Assembly (NCBI RefSeq): GCF_001298465.1 | Contig: NZ_CP012541.1 | Coordinates: 310,001 to 374,000, forward strand | DNA from: Campylobacter concisus | Lineage (GTDB): Bacteria; Campylobacterota; Campylobacteria; Campylobacterales; Campylobacteraceae | Length of the DNA: 64,000 nt | Reading direction: 5' to 3' | Shown here: one piece after another, positions 37,747-47,108 of the stretch | Numbering within the stretch: position 1 is the stretch's first letter | How the letters are laid out: each line of letters begins with the position of its first letter | Notes under the pieces: generated by a model | Database searches by the model: none | What the model was told of the DNA's origin: nothing | What the model saw: the letters and a program-made list of their open reading frames with translations, nothing else | Position numbers and translations under genes: made by a program

Positions 37747-39843
37747 ATGAAGTTTAGTATACTTGCTTCATCACTGATCTTTAGCTCGCTGTGGGCTTTA
37801 GATACAAATAACAGTGATTATTCAGTTGTTTTACCAACTATCGAGGTGGAAGGTATCTCGGAGCAAAATACCCTAAAAGGTTATATCGCGTATGATAGCG
37901 CGGATATCAATAGGAATGGACTCAGCAACAAAGAGACGCCACAAACTATCGAAAATATCGATATACAAAAGAATAGAAACTATGGCACAAACGATCTTTC
38001 AAGTATCCTAGAAGGAAATGCTGGTATTGATGCAAGCTATGATATGAGAGGCGAGAACATCAGGATAAGAGGCTTTAGTGTTGATGGCGGTGATATATAT
38101 AGAGATGGTGTTAGAGACTCTGGCCAGATAAGACGCAGTACAGCAAATGTTGAGAGAGTTGAAATTTTAAAAGGACCAGCATCGATCTTGTATGGAAGAA
38201 GTGACGGCGGTGCGGTTGTAAATTTGGTTAGTAAAAAGGCAAATTTTATGCCTGTTTACAAGCTCTCAGGCAGGGTTGGTAGCTGGAGCAGATATGGCGG
38301 TGGTGTTGATATAAATCATGTAGTAAATAATCAATTAGCCGCAAGACTAACGACTGATATGGAGCGTGGAAAATCATGGAGAGAGGGCGTAAAATATAAA
38401 AATTTTATGATAAGTCCAAGTATTATTGTGACAAATGATGGTGGAACGGTGAGCTTTGAGGCGCAATACACATATGATAATGCTTGGCGCGTACCTGATA
38501 GAATGCCAACAAAAAGTGTCTATGACAAACTTGGTATCGACTATACAAAGGGATTTTCTCACGATGGAGACTTTGTTGAAGATAAGCTTCATTTCTTCCG
38601 TACTGAGCTAAATGCGCAACTAGTAAAGGATATAAATTTAAAATGGGTTTTTGGATACAGAAAAGCTAGTCAAAATTTTGATCATTATTTTAGTGGTACC
38701 ATCATGCCTGGAAATAGATTAAAGCAAAACTATGCTAAACAACAAACCGATAATGACACGCTCTCAAATGCTATAACACTTACAAAAGAGCTTGAATTTA
38801 CAAGATTTAAGCATAATCTTACTTTTGGATATGACAACAGCGTAGAAACTCGCCATCCAAGGCTTTGGTATGACAAAGCAAAAAATGTAACCATAAATCC
38901 ATACGCATCAAGATTAAGTTGGGGTAGCGTGGGCTACATGCCGCTTACGACAGACAACAAACACAAAGCTATAAATAATGGAGTATTTTTAGAAGATCTA
39001 ATAAGCCTAGATGATAAATATAGGCTACTTCTTGGTGGCAGGTTTGACTTTTATGAGTTTAAGACAAGAGACATAAATGGTAAAACAAATAGCTATAAAG
39101 GGGATTCTTTTAGTCCAAGAGTTGGCCTATTGTGGGATTTTTTGCCAGAGCATACCGCATACGCTTCATACTCAAAGAGCTTTGCCCCTTATGGTGGTCG
39201 CGGAAATATAGGTATAAGTACAGGCGATACAACGATGCTTGATCTAAAACCACAAAATAACGAGCAATACGAAATCGGCTTAAAAAGCACATGGGCTGAT
39301 AATAGATTTAGCTCAAATCTTGCGATATTTCAGATCGAGCATAATAATATAAGATACCAACCAGATTCTAAAAATGATCCATATACATGGGCAGTTCGCG
39401 GCAAGGAGCGCAGCCGCGGTATCGAGCTAAACATCTTGGGTCAAATTTATGAGAATTTATACTTGCGTAGCTCTCTTGGATATATGAGAGCTATTATCGC
39501 AAGTGATAAGTCAAATCCATTAAACGAAAAACTTAGTCTAAAAAATACAACTAACTGGCAGGGAAATGTTTTTTTAAGATATGCTAAAAACGATAAATGG
39601 TATGTCGAAAGTGGCGTAACAGGATACTCTAAAAGATATAGTTACGAAGTAACTAAAACAAGCGTAACCGATCAACACTTGCCCGGCTTTGTAAGGCTTG
39701 ATGCAAGTGCTGGATATAACTTTAATGAACACGCTCAAATAACACTGGCAATAAATAATATCTTAAATAAAAAATACTGGCGTTCTGATTCAAGACCGGG
39801 CGACGAGAGATCGTTTATGCTAAATATGCACTACACTTTTTAA
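37747..39843 (+). CDS. TonB-dependent siderophore receptor
   Basis: A 698-residue outer-membrane receptor importing a ferric siderophore, energised by TonB. After a signal peptide ending near SSLWA there is a TonB-box-like LPTIEVEG, then a complete plug (ETPQTIENIDIQ, RGENIRIRGF, DGVRDSGQIRR and VERVEILKGPASILYGRSDGGAVVN). The barrel follows and ends in HYTF with terminal Phe. The RGFSVDGGDIYRDGVRD pattern resembles catecholate or hydroxamate receptors of the FhuA/FpvA/Fiu class; the ligand is not deducible. RBS AAAGGAATTCT. A hairpin terminator lies 10 bases past the stop. Confidence 0.92.
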   Translation: MKFSILASSLIFSSLWALDTNNSDYSVVLPTIEVEGISEQNTLKGYIAYDSADINRNGLSNKETPQTIENIDIQKNRNYGTNDLSSILEGNAGIDASYDMRGENIRIRGFSVDGGDIYRDGVRDSGQIRRSTANVERVEILKGPASILYGRSDGGAVVNLVSKKANFMPVYKLSGRVGSWSRYGGGVDINHVVNNQLAARLTTDMERGKSWREGVKYKNFMISPSIIVTNDGGTVSFEAQYTYDNAWRVPDRMPTKSVYDKLGIDYTKGFSHDGDFVEDKLHFFRTELNAQLVKDINLKWVFGYRKASQNFDHYFSGTIMPGNRLKQNYAKQQTDNDTLSNAITLTKELEFTRFKHNLTFGYDNSVETRHPRLWYDKAKNVTINPYASRLSWGSVGYMPLTTDNKHKAINNGVFLEDLISLDDKYRLLLGGRFDFYEFKTRDINGKTNSYKGDSFSPRVGLLWDFLPEHTAYASYSKSFAPYGGRGNIGISTGDTTMLDLKPQNNEQYEIGLKSTWADNRFSSNLAIFQIEHNNIRYQPDSKNDPYTWAVRGKERSRGIELNILGQIYENLYLRSSLGYMRAIIASDKSNPLNEKLSLKNTTNWQGNVFLRYAKNDKWYVESGVTGYSKRYSYEVTKTSVTDQHLPGFVRLDASAGYNFNEHAQITLAINNILNKKYWRSDSRPGDERSFMLNMHYTF

Positions 39844-39850
39844 CTAAAAT

Positions 39851-39878
39851 TTACACCGCCTTCTCTTTGGCGGTGTAA
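39851..39878 (+). terminator. Terminator after the siderophore receptor
   Basis: TTACACCGCC and GGCGGTGTAA form a perfect ten-pair stem around TTCTCTTT, followed by TCTTTTG. Confidence 0.85.
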
Positions 39879-39902
39879 TCTTTTGTCATGTGAAATTTGG
39901 AG

Positions 39903-39931
39903 AAATTTAGCCACCAAGGATGGCTAAATTT
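39903..39931 (-). terminator. Terminator of the SurA-like gene
   Basis: AAATTTAGCCA and TGGCTAAATTT pair perfectly around CCAAGGA, five bases past the 3' end of the minus-strand SurA-like gene; on that strand it is flanked by A/T-rich sequence. Confidence 0.7.
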
Positions 39932-39935
39932 GAAG

Positions 39936-40766
39936 TTATCTTAAAATTTGAATCTTTGCTTTTGCGCGGAGTTTGTCAAAATAATCAGCCATAAGTTTTT
40001 CTTGCTCACCTTGATAAAGCTCGTTTATAACATTATCCTTAACATCTGCAAAGCTTGGAGTATATGAGCCGATCTTCTCTTTTACTAAAAACATATCAAA
40101 GCTGTCAGGCCCTTGCAAAGGCTGTGTGTAGTCACCGTTATTTGTGCTTGAGATGATCGCAGCAAGCCTTGGATCTATGCTTTGATAGTCCAAACTAACC
40201 TCTTGTGTTTGCACGCCGTCTAGCAGCTTCGGACTTGTCTTTTGAGCCTCAAGTAGCTCAGGATCTTTTGCTCTATAAACTACGACTCTAGCGGTGCTAA
40301 AGACCTTAAATTTATCAGGATTAGCATCAAAATACATCTTTGCTTTTTGCTCATTTACATTTTTACCAGCTTCAGCCAAGATGCTTTTATAAAGCTTTTC
40401 TTGAAGCATCTTTTTTTCTATGTTGTTTTTAAACTCCAAAAAGTCCATGCCTTGAGCTTGGATAGAGCTTCTAAACTGCGAATTTGTCATGCCATTTTGC
40501 TTTGCGATCGATTCGATTCTATCGTTTAGCTCAAATGGCGTTACACTAATGTTTAAATTTTTTATTTGAGCATCTTCGAGCCTATCTCTTATGAGTAAAT
40601 TTAAAGCATCTTGTTCGCTAGCTCTTAGCTGTTCTTTCAAGCTATAAACTTCATAAAGCGTGATTGGTTCGTTCTCTACAATAGCTGCGATACCGTTTAT
40701 CATCTGAGCCGAATATAAATTTAAAGCACTTAGCATGCCAGCAGCCAAAAAGAGCAATTTTTTCAT
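39936..40766 (-). CDS. SurA-like periplasmic chaperone/peptidyl-prolyl isomerase
   Basis: A 276-residue exported protein of the SurA/PpiD-like class that helps outer-membrane proteins fold. The start at 40766 begins MKKLLFLAAGMLSALNLYSAQ, a signal peptide; an in-frame ATG 15 codons upstream would add a hydrophilic stretch and lacks an RBS, so it was rejected. Residues about 25-160 form the SurA N-terminal helical region (GIAAIVENEPITLYEV), followed by a parvulin-like domain from about 170 whose conserved motifs are weak. The C. jejuni counterpart is Cj1289. It diverges from gltX. Confidence 0.8.
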   Translation of the reverse strand: MKKLLFLAAGMLSALNLYSAQMINGIAAIVENEPITLYEVYSLKEQLRASEQDALNLLIRDRLEDAQIKNLNISVTPFELNDRIESIAKQNGMTNSQFRSSIQAQGMDFLEFKNNIEKKMLQEKLYKSILAEAGKNVNEQKAKMYFDANPDKFKVFSTARVVVYRAKDPELLEAQKTSPKLLDGVQTQEVSLDYQSIDPRLAAIISSTNNGDYTQPLQGPDSFDMFLVKEKIGSYTPSFADVKDNVINELYQGEQEKLMADYFDKLRAKAKIQILR

Positions 40767-40836
40767 AATAAAACCTTTATTTAAGTATTTAGTAAATATA
40801 ATTTTGGGCAATTATAACATAAAAATAAGGCACAAA

Positions 40837-42216
40837 ATGATAGTTACTAGATTTGCTCCGTCGCCTACTGGATACCTACATATAGGCGGACTTAGGACAG
40901 CCCTTTATAATTATTTATATGCAAGAGCTAATAATGGAAAATTTTTACTTCGTATCGAAGATACTGACCTAAAACGAAACTCAGAAGAGGCCACGCAAGC
41001 CATAAAAGAGGCATTTGCTTGGTGTAAGCTTGATCACGACGGCGAAGTGACATATCAGTCAAAGAGGTTTGATCTTTACAAAGAGTATGTTAAAAAACTA
41101 CTTGAAGAAGGCAAAGCATATAAATGCTATATGAGCAAGGATGAGCTTGAGGAGCTTAGAGCCAGCCAAGAGGCTAGAAAAGAGCGCCCAAAATATGATA
41201 ATAGATATAGAGATTTTACTGGCACGCCTCCAGCTGGCATCGAGCCAGTCATCCGTATAAAAGCCCCGCTTAGCGGCGAGATCGTCATACATGATGGCAT
41301 AAAAGGCGAGGTTAAATTTAAGGTTGAAGACATATTAGATGACTTCATCATCGCTAGAAGTGACGGCACACCGACTTATAACTTCACGGTCGTAATAGAT
41401 GACGCATTAATGGGCGTAACAGACGTCATCCGTGGTGATGATCACCTCTCAAATACCCCAAAACAGATCGTTCTTTACGAGGCACTTGGCTTTAAGGTTC
41501 CAAAATTTTATCACGTCGCTATGATAAACGGCGAGGATGGCAAAAAGCTTAGCAAAAGGCACGGCGCAACTGATGTTATGGAGTATAAAAAGATGGGCTA
41601 CCTGCCTGAAGCGCTCTTAAATTTTCTCGTTCGTCTTGGCTGGAGCCACGGCGATGATGAGATTTTTACTATTGAAGATATGCTTAAATACTTCAATCCA
41701 AACGATATCAACAAAAGCTCAAGCACTTATAACGCTCAAAAGCTTGACTGGCTAAATTCTCACTACATCAAGACCTTGCCTTATGAGAGGCTAGCACAAG
41801 ATATGCTTGAATTTGGCGTGGATTTTAAGGCTTTGGTAAAGGGTGAGCTACTTCTAAATTCGCTCCGTGAGAGATCAAAGACACTAATCGAAATGGCAAA
41901 TAGCGCAAATGCGATCATCAACTCTCCAAAAAGCTACGATGAGAAAGCTTGGGCTAAATTTATAAATGAAAATAGCAAAGAAATCTTGGCTAAATTTGCT
42001 CAAATTTTAGACCGTGACCTTGACGCTAAGGGCTACGAGGAGCTAACTAATAAATTTTTAGAGCAAAATGGCTTAAAGCTAAAAGACCTAGCTCAGGCTC
42101 TAAGAATAGCGCTAACTGGCTCAAGCGTGAGCCCAAGCATCTTTGAAGTGCTTGAAGTAGTGGGCAGTAGCGAGACGAAAAATAGAATACAAAATTTATT
42201 AAAGGAAGAAAAATGA
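40837..42216 (+). CDS. gltX: Glutamyl-tRNA synthetase
   Basis: GltX charges tRNA-Glu, and in this group a second paralogue often charges tRNA-Gln for amidation. The class I signature is [10 protein letters not shown] and the KMSKS equivalent KKLSKRHG near 240. From ATG at 40837 (RBS AAGG) it is 459 residues, normal for the family; the open frame upstream runs into the SurA leader and is not used. Whether this is GltX1 or GltX2 cannot be said. It overlaps the malic-enzyme gene by four bases (ATGA). Confidence 0.95.
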   Translation: MIVTRFAPSPTGYLHIGGLRTALYNYLYARANNGKFLLRIEDTDLKRNSEEATQAIKEAFAWCKLDHDGEVTYQSKRFDLYKEYVKKLLEEGKAYKCYMSKDELEELRASQEARKERPKYDNRYRDFTGTPPAGIEPVIRIKAPLSGEIVIHDGIKGEVKFKVEDILDDFIIARSDGTPTYNFTVVIDDALMGVTDVIRGDDHLSNTPKQIVLYEALGFKVPKFYHVAMINGEDGKKLSKRHGATDVMEYKKMGYLPEALLNFLVRLGWSHGDDEIFTIEDMLKYFNPNDINKSSSTYNAQKLDWLNSHYIKTLPYERLAQDMLEFGVDFKALVKGELLLNSLRERSKTLIEMANSANAIINSPKSYDEKAWAKFINENSKEILAKFAQILDRDLDAKGYEELTNKFLEQNGLKLKDLAQALRIALTGSSVSPSIFEVLEVVGSSETKNRIQNLLKEEK

Positions 42217-43466
42217 CACATGTAACTAAAGAAGAAGCACTAAACTACCACATAGGCGGTAAGATCGAGATAAAGGTAAAGACGCCTTGCGAGACATCAA
42301 GAGACCTTTCAATGGCCTATACGCCTGGCGTTGCAGAGCCTTGCAAAGAGATAGAAGCTGACAATGAACTAGCTTATAAATATACAAATAAAGCAAATCT
42401 AGTAGCCGTCATCACTGATGGTACAGCTGTTCTTGGACTTGGCGATATCGGCGCTATCGCTGGTAAGCCAGTTATGGAAGGAAAGTCAGTTTTATTTAAA
42501 AAATTTGCAAATGTTGATGCCTTTGACATCGAGCTAGACGAGCATGATCCTGATAAGATCGTTGAGATTTGCAAGGCTCTTGCTCCGACATTTGGCGGTA
42601 TAAATTTAGAAGATATCCGTGCTCCAAAGTGCTTTGAGATCGAGAGAAAGCTTCAAGAAGCAGTCGATATCCCAGTCATGCACGACGATCAGCACGGCAC
42701 AGCGATGATAACAAGCGCTGGTATGATAAATGCGATGGAAATTTCTGGCAAAGATATATCTAAGATAAAAATCGTAGTTAGCGGCGCAGGTGCGGCTGGC
42801 ATAGCGTGCGCGAAGATGTATAAAGCGCTTGGCGCAAAACACATCGTGATGATAGATAGTAAAGGCGTCATTCACTCAAAAAGAACAGACCTAACGCCTG
42901 AAAAGGTAGAGTTCGCGCTTGAAACTGAGGATAGAACTTTGGCTGATGCGATGAGGGGTGCTGATATGTTTTTAGGTCTTTCTAAGCCTGGTGTGCTTAC
43001 AAAAGAGATGGTTGCGTCAATGAATAAAGAGCCTATCATCTTTGCTTTGGCAAACCCAGTGCCTGAAATTTATCCAGAGGACGTTGAGGCTGTAAGAAGT
43101 GACGTTATGATGGGCACAGGCAGAAGCGACTATCCTAACCAAGTAAATAACGTGCTAGGTTTCCCATTTATCTTTAGAGGCGCGCTTGACGTTAGGGCTA
43201 AAAAGATCACTGAAAATATGAAAATGGCTGCAGCTAGAGCGCTTGCGCAGCTTGCAAAAGAGCCAGTACCAGCTGAAGTTTTAAAAGCAAGTGGTGTTAG
43301 CGAGCTAAAATTTGGCAAAGAGTACATCATCCCAAAACCATTTGATAAACGTGTGCTAACAGCAGTTGCTCCAGCAGTTGCAAAAGCTGCGGTTGAAGAT
43401 GGTGTAGCGAGAGTAAAAGATTTTGATGTTGAGGCTTACAAAGCCAAGCTTGCAAAAGGATTTTAA
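42213..43466 (+). CDS. NAD(P)-dependent malic enzyme
   Basis: Decarboxylates malate to pyruvate with reduction of NAD(P). The 417-residue product is the short bacterial type without a phosphotransacetylase domain. Landmarks: [13 protein letters not shown] near 36, [24 protein letters not shown] near 68, [25 protein letters not shown] near 157 and the Rossmann [15 protein letters not shown] near 190. RBS AAGGAAGAAAA. It is coupled to gltX and ends with a hairpin terminator. Confidence 0.95.
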   Translation: MTHVTKEEALNYHIGGKIEIKVKTPCETSRDLSMAYTPGVAEPCKEIEADNELAYKYTNKANLVAVITDGTAVLGLGDIGAIAGKPVMEGKSVLFKKFANVDAFDIELDEHDPDKIVEICKALAPTFGGINLEDIRAPKCFEIERKLQEAVDIPVMHDDQHGTAMITSAGMINAMEISGKDISKIKIVVSGAGAAGIACAKMYKALGAKHIVMIDSKGVIHSKRTDLTPEKVEFALETEDRTLADAMRGADMFLGLSKPGVLTKEMVASMNKEPIIFALANPVPEIYPEDVEAVRSDVMMGTGRSDYPNQVNNVLGFPFIFRGALDVRAKKITENMKMAAARALAQLAKEPVPAEVLKASGVSELKFGKEYIIPKPFDKRVLTAVAPAVAKAAVEDGVARVKDFDVEAYKAKLAKGF

Positions 43467-43468
43467 AT

Positions 43469-43491
43469 TTTAGCCCAATTTTTGGGCTAAA
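43469..43491 (+). terminator. Terminator after malic enzyme
   Basis: TTTAGCCCAA pairs perfectly with TTGGGCTAAA around a TTT loop. The downstream T tract is weak. Confidence 0.7.
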
Positions 43492-43549
43492 CTCTTTTGG
43501 CATTTTGTAAAGATAAACCCTGTAAAAACAGTAAATTTAAGGATAAAAA

Positions 43550-44176
43550 ATGCAAAACGTTAAACTCATCTCGCACCCACTGATTGAGCATAAATTAACC
43601 ATTCTACGTGATAAAAACACCCAACCTTTTCAGTTTCGTATGCTAGTTGATGAGATCAGTTATCTTATGATCTTTGAAGCGACTAGAAATTTAAAGGTAA
43701 AAGATGTCAAAGTCCAAACCCCAGTTGCGGTAGCAGATGCAAAAAGGCTTACTACAAAGGTGATGATATGTCCTATTTTAAGGGCTGCTCTTGGTATGCT
43801 TGATAGTGTTTTTACCATCATCCCAGATGCGAGTGTGGGCTTTTTGGGTTTTCAGCGAAACGAAGAGACCGCTCAGGCTGAGTTTTTCTACGCAAAGCTT
43901 CCAAAAGACGCAAAAGAGCGCATGGCGATCATCATCGATCCTATGTTTGCAACTGGCGGCACGGCGATAGATGCGGTCAAATTCTTGCGTGAAAAGGGCG
44001 TTAAAGAGATCAAATTTATCTCTATCATCGCCGCACCTGAGGGGTTAAAGAGATTTAGCGAAATTTACCCAGACGTCGAGGTCTATACGGCATCGATTGA
44101 TGAGAAACTAAACGAGAAAAACTATATCGTTCCAGGTCTTGGTGATGCTGGCGATAGAGTTTTTAACACACTTTAA
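43550..44176 (+). CDS. upp: Uracil phosphoribosyltransferase
   Basis: Salvages uracil to UMP using PRPP. The 208-residue product has the usual N-terminal LISHPLIEHKLTILRD and the PRPP-binding loop IIIDPMFATGGTAID near 125. The C-terminal VPGLGDAGDRVF completes the uracil site. It has its own AAGGATAAAAA RBS and is followed nine bases later by the barnase gene, which begins a run of overlapping genes through mqnA. Confidence 0.97.
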   Translation: MQNVKLISHPLIEHKLTILRDKNTQPFQFRMLVDEISYLMIFEATRNLKVKDVKVQTPVAVADAKRLTTKVMICPILRAALGMLDSVFTIIPDASVGFLGFQRNEETAQAEFFYAKLPKDAKERMAIIIDPMFATGGTAIDAVKFLREKGVKEIKFISIIAAPEGLKRFSEIYPDVEVYTASIDEKLNEKNYIVPGLGDAGDRVFNTL

Positions 44177-44185
44177 GGGCTAAAT

Positions 44186-44692
44186 TTGAACAAAAGACTT
44201 TTGCCAGCCCTAGTTGCCTTTGTCATCGCTATCATCGTTGGCACCTTCTTTTTTTCAAAAGAGGGCGACGAGGCGAACAAAAACGCTCAAATTTTACTTG
44301 AGCAGCTAAACAAAGAGGGACAAAAGAGCCAGAGCCTCGCAGAAAATGGCTCGTACACTTCAAAAGATGAGGTCGCACTTTATATCTATAAATTTAACAA
44401 GCTACCAAAGAATTTCATAACCAAAAAAGAGGCACTTGAACTTGGCTGGGATGCAAAAAGCGGAAATTTATGGCAGATAAGCGGCGGCAAAAGTATCGGC
44501 GGAGATAGATTTTCAAACAGAGAAAAGAGGCTGCCAGAAGCTGATGGTAGAAAGTGGTTTGAGTGCGATGTAAATTATAATGGTGGTAGGCGCGGCGCTG
44601 AGAGAATTTTATACTCAAACGACGGGCTTATCTACTACACGCCTGATCACTACGAGCATTTTTACCTGCTTTATGAGAAGAGGATGCAATGA
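44186..44692 (+). CDS. Barnase-family ribonuclease with N-terminal membrane signal
   Basis: A 168-residue protein starting at TTG (RBS TTAAGGGC). Residues about 5-25 form a hydrophobic signal or anchor, then a linker of about 35 residues, then a barnase domain. The domain keeps all the catalytic residues of Bacillus barnase by motif: K of FITKKEAL (K27), R of FSNREKRLP (R59), E of KWFECDVNY (E73), R-R-G-A-E-R for R83/R87, and H of PDHYEHF (H102). It should therefore be an active RNase directed to the periplasm or membrane surface. The start overlaps nothing, but the stop overlaps barstar by four bases. The target is unknown; periplasmic nutrient RNase or contact toxin are both possible. Confidence 0.9.
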   Translation: MNKRLLPALVAFVIAIIVGTFFFSKEGDEANKNAQILLEQLNKEGQKSQSLAENGSYTSKDEVALYIYKFNKLPKNFITKKEALELGWDAKSGNLWQISGGKSIGGDRFSNREKRLPEADGRKWFECDVNYNGGRRGAERILYSNDGLIYYTPDHYEHFYLLYEKRMQ

Positions 44693-44961
44693 AAAGCGTG
44701 ATCTTAGATGCCAAAAAGATGCTTGAAAAAGAAAAAATGCATGAGTATATTGCCAAGAAATTTGAGCTACCAGAGTACTACGGCAGAAATTTAGACGCAC
44801 TCTTTGACTCTCTCTGCGAGATAAGTGAGCCAACATTTATAAAGCTAAAAAATGAAAATTCTTTGGATGATAGTACAAAAGAGAGCCTAGCCCTGCTATT
44901 TCGCGATGTTTGCAACGAAAACAAGATGGTTAAATTTGAGCTTGTAAAAGATGAAAAATGA
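44689..44961 (+). CDS. Barstar-family ribonuclease inhibitor
   Basis: A 90-residue cytosolic protein of the barstar family, which blocks barnase by inserting an acidic helix and loop into the active site. The YYGRNLDALFDSLCEIS segment is the hallmark (barstar Y-x-G-N/R-L-D-A-L-W-D). No signal peptide is present, so it protects the cytosol. The start overlaps the barnase stop (ATGA) and its own stop overlaps mqnA (ATGA), so all three are translationally linked. Confidence 0.92.
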   Translation: MKSVILDAKKMLEKEKMHEYIAKKFELPEYYGRNLDALFDSLCEISEPTFIKLKNENSLDDSTKESLALLFRDVCNENKMVKFELVKDEK

Positions 44962-45647
44962 TATTTGGAAAGATTGATTATCTAAATTTACTCCCATTTC
45001 ACGTATTTTTAAAATCAGCCCCACTAAGTTCTCAGATAAAAAAGGCGATCGAGTTTAAAAAGGGCGTGCCAAGTAAGCTAAATAGGGCGCTAAATGCCAG
45101 AAAGATCGACGCTGCGGTGATCTCAAGTATAGCTAGCAAAAAGTCAAATTTAAAGAAGCTAAATTTTGGAATAGTCGCCAAAAAAGATGTCAAAAGCGTG
45201 CTTGTTCGCAAAAACTCAGATATGAAATTTGACCCAGCCTCAGCTAGCTCAAATGCCCTAGCCAAGGTGCTTAATCTAAATGGCGAGGTGATCATAGGTG
45301 ACAGGGCGCTAAAAGCATACTTAAGCGAGGGCAAAGAGTGCTTTTACGACCTTGGTCAAATTTGGCACGAAAAGACAAATTTGCCATTTGTTTTTGGTAG
45401 ATTTTCTTACGTAAAAAACGGCTCGTTTTATAAAAGGTTGGTTGCAAAATTTTTGCAAAAAAATATAAAGATCCCAAACTATATCTTAGCCCAGTACGCT
45501 AAAAGTCGCGCCATAAGCGAGCAAGATATCAAGTGGTATCTTAGATTTATAAGCTACAAGATCGGTCCAAAAGAGCAAAAATCACTCAGAAAATTTTTTA
45601 AAGAAAATAGATTATTAAAAGCAGCAAAAAGAATTAAATTTTTATAG
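44958..45647 (+). CDS. mqnA: Chorismate dehydratase of the futalosine menaquinone pathway
   Basis: MqnA dehydrates chorismate to 3-enolpyruvylbenzoate, the first step of the futalosine route to menaquinone used by Campylobacter. The 229-residue product begins GKIDYLNLLPFHVF, the family signature, and is built like a two-lobe periplasmic-binding-protein fold without an export signal. Its relative MqnD has the same fold, but the N-terminal motif and the early S-S-I-A segment fit MqnA. Coupled to barstar (ATGA). A 12-bp hairpin terminator follows. Confidence 0.85.
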   Translation: MIFGKIDYLNLLPFHVFLKSAPLSSQIKKAIEFKKGVPSKLNRALNARKIDAAVISSIASKKSNLKKLNFGIVAKKDVKSVLVRKNSDMKFDPASASSNALAKVLNLNGEVIIGDRALKAYLSEGKECFYDLGQIWHEKTNLPFVFGRFSYVKNGSFYKRLVAKFLQKNIKIPNYILAQYAKSRAISEQDIKWYLRFISYKIGPKEQKSLRKFFKENRLLKAAKRIKFL

Positions 45648-45675
45648 CTTCTTAGTAGTTGCCAAGAAGCTATAA
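45642..45675. terminator. Bidirectional terminator between mqnA and the His/Met-tail gene
   Basis: TTATAGCTTCTT and AAGAAGCTATAA form a perfect 12-bp stem with a ten-base loop, overlapping the mqnA stop. It lies between two convergent genes. Confidence 0.8.
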
Positions 45676-45678
45676 AAT

Positions 45679-46266
45679 TTAGTGGTGCATATGCATATTA
45701 GTTGAGTTATCTTCACTCATATTTTGCATCATCATCTTGTGGTGATCGTGCATCGGCATATCTGCTGGCATATTCATATGCATATCCATCGCGCCATCAT
45801 TAGCCTTGTAGCCTGTTATGGTAGGATCAACCATGCCAAATATCATAGCGACGTGTCCGACGATCAAGAAGAATATGAGTAGGCAAAAATGAAGCTTTAG
45901 CTTTGCCTTTTCGCTTGCGTTTTTGTAGATCAAATTTAGCTCTAAAAGCGCGATGCCAAGAAGTGGTATGACGCCGATGAGATATGAGTAGATAGCTATA
46001 ACATCGGCATATCCACGCCATTTTATACTTGGATAAATTTTTGCCATAAAATAGATTACAAGAGCTGTAAAATAGACCCCAAGCACTATGCCAACAAATT
46101 TACTAATAGCCTTAAAGCCAGCATTTTTGCCGCTATCCATGTGATACATCGTAAAAAACTCCATCGCCACTAAAAGCTCCGCAAGCCCCATAGGTATCAC
46201 CATGTAGAGGATTAGGTTATAAGGTTGATCGAGCGATAAAAGCTCCATGTAGTGTGTCATTACCAT
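45679..46266 (-). CDS. Membrane protein with Met/His-rich C-terminal tail
   Basis: A 195-residue protein of unknown function with about five membrane helices. The last 40 residues carry many Met and His (MDMHMNMPADMPMHDHHKMMM, then NMHMHH), a composition typical of copper or silver binding. Similar proteins are common in epsilonproteobacteria as a DUF family (I believe DUF6803), without a defined role. The gene is monocistronic. The tail probably lies on the periplasmic side or serves as metal sink; that is inference. RBS AAAGGATTTAC. Confidence 0.75.
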   Translation of the reverse strand: MVMTHYMELLSLDQPYNLILYMVIPMGLAELLVAMEFFTMYHMDSGKNAGFKAISKFVGIVLGVYFTALVIYFMAKIYPSIKWRGYADVIAIYSYLIGVIPLLGIALLELNLIYKNASEKAKLKLHFCLLIFFLIVGHVAMIFGMVDPTITGYKANDGAMDMHMNMPADMPMHDHHKMMMQNMSEDNSTNMHMHH

Positions 46267-46394
46267 TGTAAATCCTTTGTAAAAATTTAAAGAAATTTAC
46301 TACCAAATTGCTAATAATTATAAAATATCAAGAATATTAGCAAATTTAAGCGGATGTTAAATTTACTCCTAGCCAGGCTAAGAGTAAATTTAAG

Positions 46395-47108
46395 CTAGTC
46401 TTTAAACTCGTGTGAAATGACTGGAGAAAATTCTTCCCAGTGAAGCTTGGTTTTAAATGTTGGCATCTTGCTTTGAAATGGCTCTTTCTTAAGAGCTGCC
46501 ATAGCGACACTATCGCCTTTTGGTTTAGCTGGTGCTTCTACGTTTAAGACCGCTCTTTCAAGCTCGATGAAGTCTTTTAAGATGATCGCATACGAACGAA
46601 AGAAATTTGCCTCTTTGTGAGCTGAAAGTAGCTGAGAAAACTCATCTACAAATAAATTTAAAGTTTCAGAAAATAGCTTATTGCTAATATTTTTTGCATC
46701 ATCAAACTCATCTTTTAAAAATGTAGCCATTGCTAAAAATATAAATCCAACGTAGTCCTCGCTGTCTTTGCAAAGCTCGCTATCACGTCTATATGGGCTT
46801 AGTTTTAAACATTCAATAACCCTAAGCCTAGCTGCTCCGTTATCTCTGCCCTCTTCATAAAATGAGGCACTTAAAGGGATATTTGTAAAGCCAAAAAGAA
46901 CATCATTTTGTTCTTTTGAAAATTCTTCAAAGCTAAATTTATCTAAATTTTTAAATGCAGCATCACTATCCTCACTTAAAGGATTTGCGCTTAAGTATCT
47001 TAACTGCTCTTTCCACCTTGAAAATTTCTCATCATTTGTGTAAAAAAACATAGGATATGCTAGAAATTCGTAAAAATATGATCTTGCTTTTATGATGTTT
47101 TTATCCAT
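46395..47108 (-). CDS. TorD-family molybdoenzyme maturation chaperone
   Basis: TorD-family chaperones hold a molybdoenzyme precursor and its Tat signal until the cofactor is in place. The 237-residue, mainly helical product starts with KARSYFYEFLAYPMFF and has the DYVGFIFLAMATFL segment near 120, matching the family's E/D-x3-F/M pattern. In C. jejuni the comparable gene (Cj1514c) lies beside fdhA; here it is near selA and the fdh operon, so formate dehydrogenase is the likely client. It overlaps the polyferredoxin gene by eight bases. Confidence 0.8.
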   Translation of the reverse strand: MDKNIIKARSYFYEFLAYPMFFYTNDEKFSRWKEQLRYLSANPLSEDSDAAFKNLDKFSFEEFSKEQNDVLFGFTNIPLSASFYEEGRDNGAARLRVIECLKLSPYRRDSELCKDSEDYVGFIFLAMATFLKDEFDDAKNISNKLFSETLNLFVDEFSQLLSAHKEANFFRSYAIILKDFIELERAVLNVEAPAKPKGDSVAMAALKKEPFQSKMPTFKTKLHWEEFSPVISHEFKD

